The position numbers and the translations under genes were made by a program. From assembly GCA_038233055.1 (NCBI GenBank), contig JBBSMS010000151.1, positions 1 to 7,910 of the forward strand: DNA of 7,910 nt, written 5' to 3'. Source of the stretch: Salsipaludibacter sp038233055. Lineage in GTDB: Bacteria; Actinomycetota; Nitriliruptoria; Nitriliruptorales; Nitriliruptoraceae. The notes below the pieces were generated by a model that saw only the letters and a program-made list of their open reading frames with translations, was not told where the DNA came from and did not search any database. Positions 5,851 to 7,910 of this stretch are shown here, in pieces (the stretch's first letter is position 1; each line of letters opens with the position of its first letter).

Positions 5851-5853
5851 CCT

Positions 5854-5891
5854 GTGCGCGTTTCGCGCCACATGCGTCGCAGAACGCGCAC
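5854..5891 (-). terminator. Inverted repeat downstream of metY, possible terminator
   Basis: GTGCGCGTT (5854-5862) and AACGCGCAC (5883-5891) are perfect 9-bp arms around a 20-base loop, 49 bases after the metY stop in the transcript direction. An alternative smaller hairpin, GCGCG-TTT-CGCGC (5856-5868), overlaps the left arm. It could terminate metY or act in both directions. There is no T-tract. It coincides with the point where the plus-strand gene fragment loses coding character. Confidence 0.4.
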
Positions 5892-5940
5892 GCGCGACGG
5901 GTGGGTCGGCTGCGGCGGCAGGGGAAGTGGTGGGCGGCGG

Positions 5941-7212
5941 TCAGGCGGCGGTCAGGGCCTGGTCGAGGTCTGCCAGCAGGTCGTCGATGTGCTCGATGCC
6001 GACGCACAGCCGGATCATGTCCGGCGGCACCTTGGCCGCGACCAGTTCGGACTCGCTCAACTGTCGGTGGGTGGTCGAGGCAGGGTGGGCCGCCAGCGAG
6101 CGGACGTCTCCGATGTTGACCAGGCGGGTGAACAGTTCGAGCCGGTCGTAGAAGGCCTCGCCGGCCTCGAAGCCACCCTCGATGCCGAACGACAGCAACG
6201 CCGACGGGCGCCCTCCCAGGTACTTGTTCGCCAGTTCGTGGTAGGGCGAGGACGGCAGCCCGGCGTACTCGACCCAGTTCACGCGGTCGTGGCCCTGGAG
6301 GTACTCGGCCACGGCCTGGGCGTTGGCGACGTGGCGCTCCATGCGCAGGGGCAGCGTCTGGATGCCCTGGATGATCTGCCAGGCGTTGAACGGGCTGATC
6401 GCCGACCCGGTGTTGCGCAGCGCGACGGTACGGCAGCGGCCGATGAACGCCGCCGGCCCCAGCGCGTCGGTGTAGACCAGGCCGTGGTAGGCCGGTTCGG
6501 GGGTGGAGAACTGGGGGAACTTGTCGGCGTTGCCGCCCCAGTCGAAGGTCCCGGCGTCGACCACCATGCCGGCGACGGTGTTGCCGTGGCCGCCGATGTA
6601 CTTGGTCATGGAGTGCACAACCACGTCGACGCCCCACTGGATCGGCTTCATCAGCGCCGGGGACGGGACCGTGTTGTCCACCACGACCGGCACGTTGGCG
6701 GCGTGGGCCACCGCGACGATCGCCTCGAGGTCGGGGATGTTGCCGGCCGGGTTGCCGATGGTCTCGGCGAAGACGGCCTTGGTGTTGCCGTCGATCAGGG
6801 CGGCGATGGCGTCGGCAGAGTCGTCCTCGGCGAAGCGCACCTCGATCCCCTGCGACGGCAACATGTGCGCGAACAGCGTGTAGGTCCCGCCATACAGCAG
6901 CGGTACCGAGACGATGTTGTCGCCCTGGCTGGCGAGGTTCAGGATGGCGTAGTTGATCGCGGCCATGCCGGCACTGGTCGCGAGCCCGGCGATGCCGCCC
7001 TCCAGGGCCGCCACCCGCTGCTCCAGCACGTCCTGCGTCGGGTTCATGATACGGGTGTAGATGTTGCCCTCGACGGCGAGGTTGAACAGGTCGGCGCCGT
7101 GCTGGGCGTCGTCGAACTCGTAGGCGACCGTCTGGTAGATCGGGACGGCGACCGACTTGGTGGTGGGCTCGGACTCGTAGCCGGCATGGATGGCGAGGGT
7201 CTCGTCGTGCAT
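5941..7212 (-). CDS. metY: O-acetylhomoserine sulfhydrylase (aminocarboxypropyltransferase)
   Basis: A 423-residue PLP enzyme of the Cys/Met metabolism family. It makes homocysteine from O-acetylhomoserine and sulfide, a direct-sulfhydrylation step of methionine synthesis in the cytoplasm. Signatures are TLAIHAGYE (5-13), YTRIMNPT (52-59), SAGMAAI for phosphate binding (80-86), Asp179 in VVVDNT pairing with the pyridine nitrogen, and the Schiff-base Lys204 in HSMTKYIGGHG. RLCVGIEHIDDL (401-412) carries the carboxylate-binding Arg, and NPFNAW-like SPFNAW (273-278) is typical of MetY. The start at 7210-7212 has GAGGAG (7222-7227) nine bases upstream; this Shine-Dalgarno is inside a hairpin. It lies 96 bases downstream of the sortase gene on the same strand. 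O-succinylhomoserine use or a cystathionine lyase role is less likely given length and motifs. Confidence 0.95.
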   Translation of the reverse strand: MHDETLAIHAGYESEPTTKSVAVPIYQTVAYEFDDAQHGADLFNLAVEGNIYTRIMNPTQDVLEQRVAALEGGIAGLATSAGMAAINYAILNLASQGDNIVSVPLLYGGTYTLFAHMLPSQGIEVRFAEDDSADAIAALIDGNTKAVFAETIGNPAGNIPDLEAIVAVAHAANVPVVVDNTVPSPALMKPIQWGVDVVVHSMTKYIGGHGNTVAGMVVDAGTFDWGGNADKFPQFSTPEPAYHGLVYTDALGPAAFIGRCRTVALRNTGSAISPFNAWQIIQGIQTLPLRMERHVANAQAVAEYLQGHDRVNWVEYAGLPSSPYHELANKYLGGRPSALLSFGIEGGFEAGEAFYDRLELFTRLVNIGDVRSLAAHPASTTHRQLSESELVAAKVPPDMIRLCVGIEHIDDLLADLDQALTAA

Positions 7213-7219
7213 CGTCGGG

Positions 7220-7255
7220 TGCTCCTCGTGCTCACGGGCGGGGGGTGGAGGAGCA
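7220..7255 (-). promoter_or_regulatory. Hairpin enclosing the metY ribosome binding site
   Basis: In the minus-strand transcript TGCTCCTC (7255-7248) can pair with GAGGAGCA (7227-7220), a perfect 8-bp stem with a 20-base loop. The right arm contains the whole GAGGAG Shine-Dalgarno of metY. Folding would block translation, so the element could act as an expression switch or simply lower basal output. I recognise no known S-adenosylmethionine riboswitch core in the 96-base gap. Confidence 0.45.
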
Positions 7256-7308
7256 TCTTCGTCGCGGCCGCCGCCAAACGCAAACCCGCAGGGTCGTCCG
7301 GAGAACGG

Positions 7309-7910
7309 TCAGGCGTCGCCGACCGGCTGCGCCCACACCACGATGTTGTCCCGGTAGCTGCGTCGGGACGCGTCGAAGGAGCCACCGCAGGTGATCAATC
7401 GCAGTTCCCGCTGGTCGGTCGCACCCCAGATCTCCTCGTTGGGAAGTTGGTCCTTGGGATGCACTTCAGTCCGGGTCACGCGGAACTGCTGCGTCACGGA
7501 GTCGGTGACGACGAGCACCTCGTCGCCTGCCTGCAGTTCGCCCAGCCGCGCGAACACGTCGGGACCATCAGGCCCGCTCACATGGGCAACCACCACCGCT
7601 GGGCCACGTGCACCCGGCATCGGCCCCTCGTCGTACCACCCCGAATCACCGAAGTCCGGCACCTCCATCGCACCATCGGCCTGCAGGCCCACGGGCCTCG
7701 CCGTGGTGACGACACCGATGGCGGGCACAAGCACGGTGGCTTCGTCAGCCGCCAGGGAGGTGTCCGGCGCTGCCGGAAGTCGCTCGTCCACGGTCGGCGA
7801 CGGGGTCGGTTCAGGGGTTGGTTCAGGGGTTGGTTCAGGGGTTGGTTCAGGGGTTGGTTCAGGGGTTGGTTCAGGGGTTGGTTCAGGGGTTGGTTCAGGG
7901 GTTGGTTCAG
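7309..7910 (-). CDS. Class F sortase, N-terminus outside window
   Basis: The C-terminal catalytic domain of a class F sortase, a membrane-anchored cysteine transpeptidase acting at the outer face of the cell. Domain features are PAIGV at its start, GLQADGAMEVPDFGDSGWY, the catalytic His in VVAHVSG (codon 7582-7584), HPKDQLP, ELRLITCGG with the catalytic Cys (codon 7387-7389), and the conserved Arg in SYRDNIVVWA. The frame stays open upstream through at least nine Glu-Pro-Thr-Pro repeats to the window edge, so the GTG at 7791 is not the true start. A signal or membrane segment is expected beyond 7910. The Pro/Thr-rich stretch would be a stiff linker spacing the enzyme from the membrane. Class F enzymes are typical of actinobacteria, and their substrates are mostly unknown. 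No LPXTG-type substrate gene is in the window. Confidence 0.93.
   Translation of the reverse strand, partial: EPTPEPTPEPTPEPTPEPTPEPTPEPTPEPTPEPTPSPTVDERLPAAPDTSLAADEATVLVPAIGVVTTARPVGLQADGAMEVPDFGDSGWYDEGPMPGARGPAVVVAHVSGPDGPDVFARLGELQAGDEVLVVTDSVTQQFRVTRTEVHPKDQLPNEEIWGATDQRELRLITCGGSFDASRRSYRDNIVVWAQPVGDA
7808..7910. repeat. 12-bp tandem repeat (8.6 perfect copies) coding for Glu-Pro-Thr-Pro
   Basis: GGTTCAGGGGTT repeats head to tail from 7808 to the last base without a mismatch, and continues beyond the window. One diverged unit (GGCGACGGGGTC) precedes it at 7796-7807. On the minus strand each unit reads GAA CCA ACC CCT inside the sortase frame. A unit of 12 keeps the frame whatever the copy number, so gain or loss only changes linker length. 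Identity at silent positions implies recent slippage or homogenisation. Confidence 0.97.

Noticed and set aside
3520..5871. A 783-codon minus-strand open frame antisense to the SDR and queA genes.
   Set aside because: The translation is Arg/Gly/Pro-rich low complexity without motifs, while the plus strand encodes two clear enzymes over the same bases.
5678..6637. A minus-strand frame containing a zinc-ribbon-like CAFCDACG.
   Set aside because: Only two cysteine-rich turns within the palindromic segment after metY, and otherwise an out-of-frame shadow of metY rich in Arg and Gly.
7213..7308. A known S-adenosylmethionine riboswitch before metY.
   Set aside because: The gap is only 96 bases and I could not find a recognisable conserved core; only the hairpin over the ribosome binding site is supported.
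5461..7910. A plus-strand frame with no stop codon, as I read it, from the queA stop to the window end.
   Set aside because: It is in exact antisense register with metY and the sortase, where a stop would need TTA, CTA or TCA codons on the coding strand; these are rare at this GC content. Only its first 72 or so codons look protein-like.
7808..7910. A CRISPR array or non-coding satellite.
   Set aside because: The 12-bp units are contiguous without spacers and keep the sortase frame open, so they are coding repeats.

Overview
The window is high-GC DNA (roughly 70% by eye, with strong G/C preference at third codon positions) whose gene content points to an actinobacterium. A class F sortase and a DUF2332 protein, both typical of Actinobacteria, support this. 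A tRNA-Tyr/tRNA-Thr/tRNA-Met/tuf cluster and a yajQ gene are less usual for the well-known genera and could fit a deep-branching lineage; that placement is inference.

Left part (1-925): a minus-strand translation locus reads tRNA-Tyr(GTA), tRNA-Thr(GGT), tRNA-Met(CAT), then the first 43 codons of tuf (EF-Tu), which leaves the window at base 1. Small hairpins sit in both tRNA spacers and in the tuf leader. Divergent from it (925-2606), a plus-strand pair encodes YajQ and, by a 4-base stop/start overlap, a DUF2332 protein with a methyltransferase-like glycine loop.

Middle part (2607-5519): after a 356-base G-rich, repeat-containing spacer comes a divergon. soxR, encoding a [2Fe-2S] MerR-family redox sensor with all four cysteines, is on minus. 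A plus-strand operon of an SDR oxidoreductase and a QueA-family protein, joined by an ATGA overlap, faces away from it. Between them lies a textbook SoxR/MerR promoter: -35 and -10 hexamers 19 bp apart with a soxS-like operator in the spacer, and the soxR promoter overlaps the same operator. This is the most informative site in the window: it predicts that an SDR plus a divergent QueA-like enzyme respond to redox-cycling compounds. A 15-bp perfect inverted repeat closes the operon.

Right part (5520-7910): the 5' piece of a broken, unrecognised gene (about 5635-5850) ends at a second inverted repeat. On minus, a class F sortase (5' end outside the window) precedes metY, encoding O-acetylhomoserine sulfhydrylase. 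The metY Shine-Dalgarno is buried in an 8-bp hairpin. The sortase linker is encoded by near-perfect 12-bp tandem repeats giving repeated Glu-Pro-Thr-Pro, which run off the right edge.
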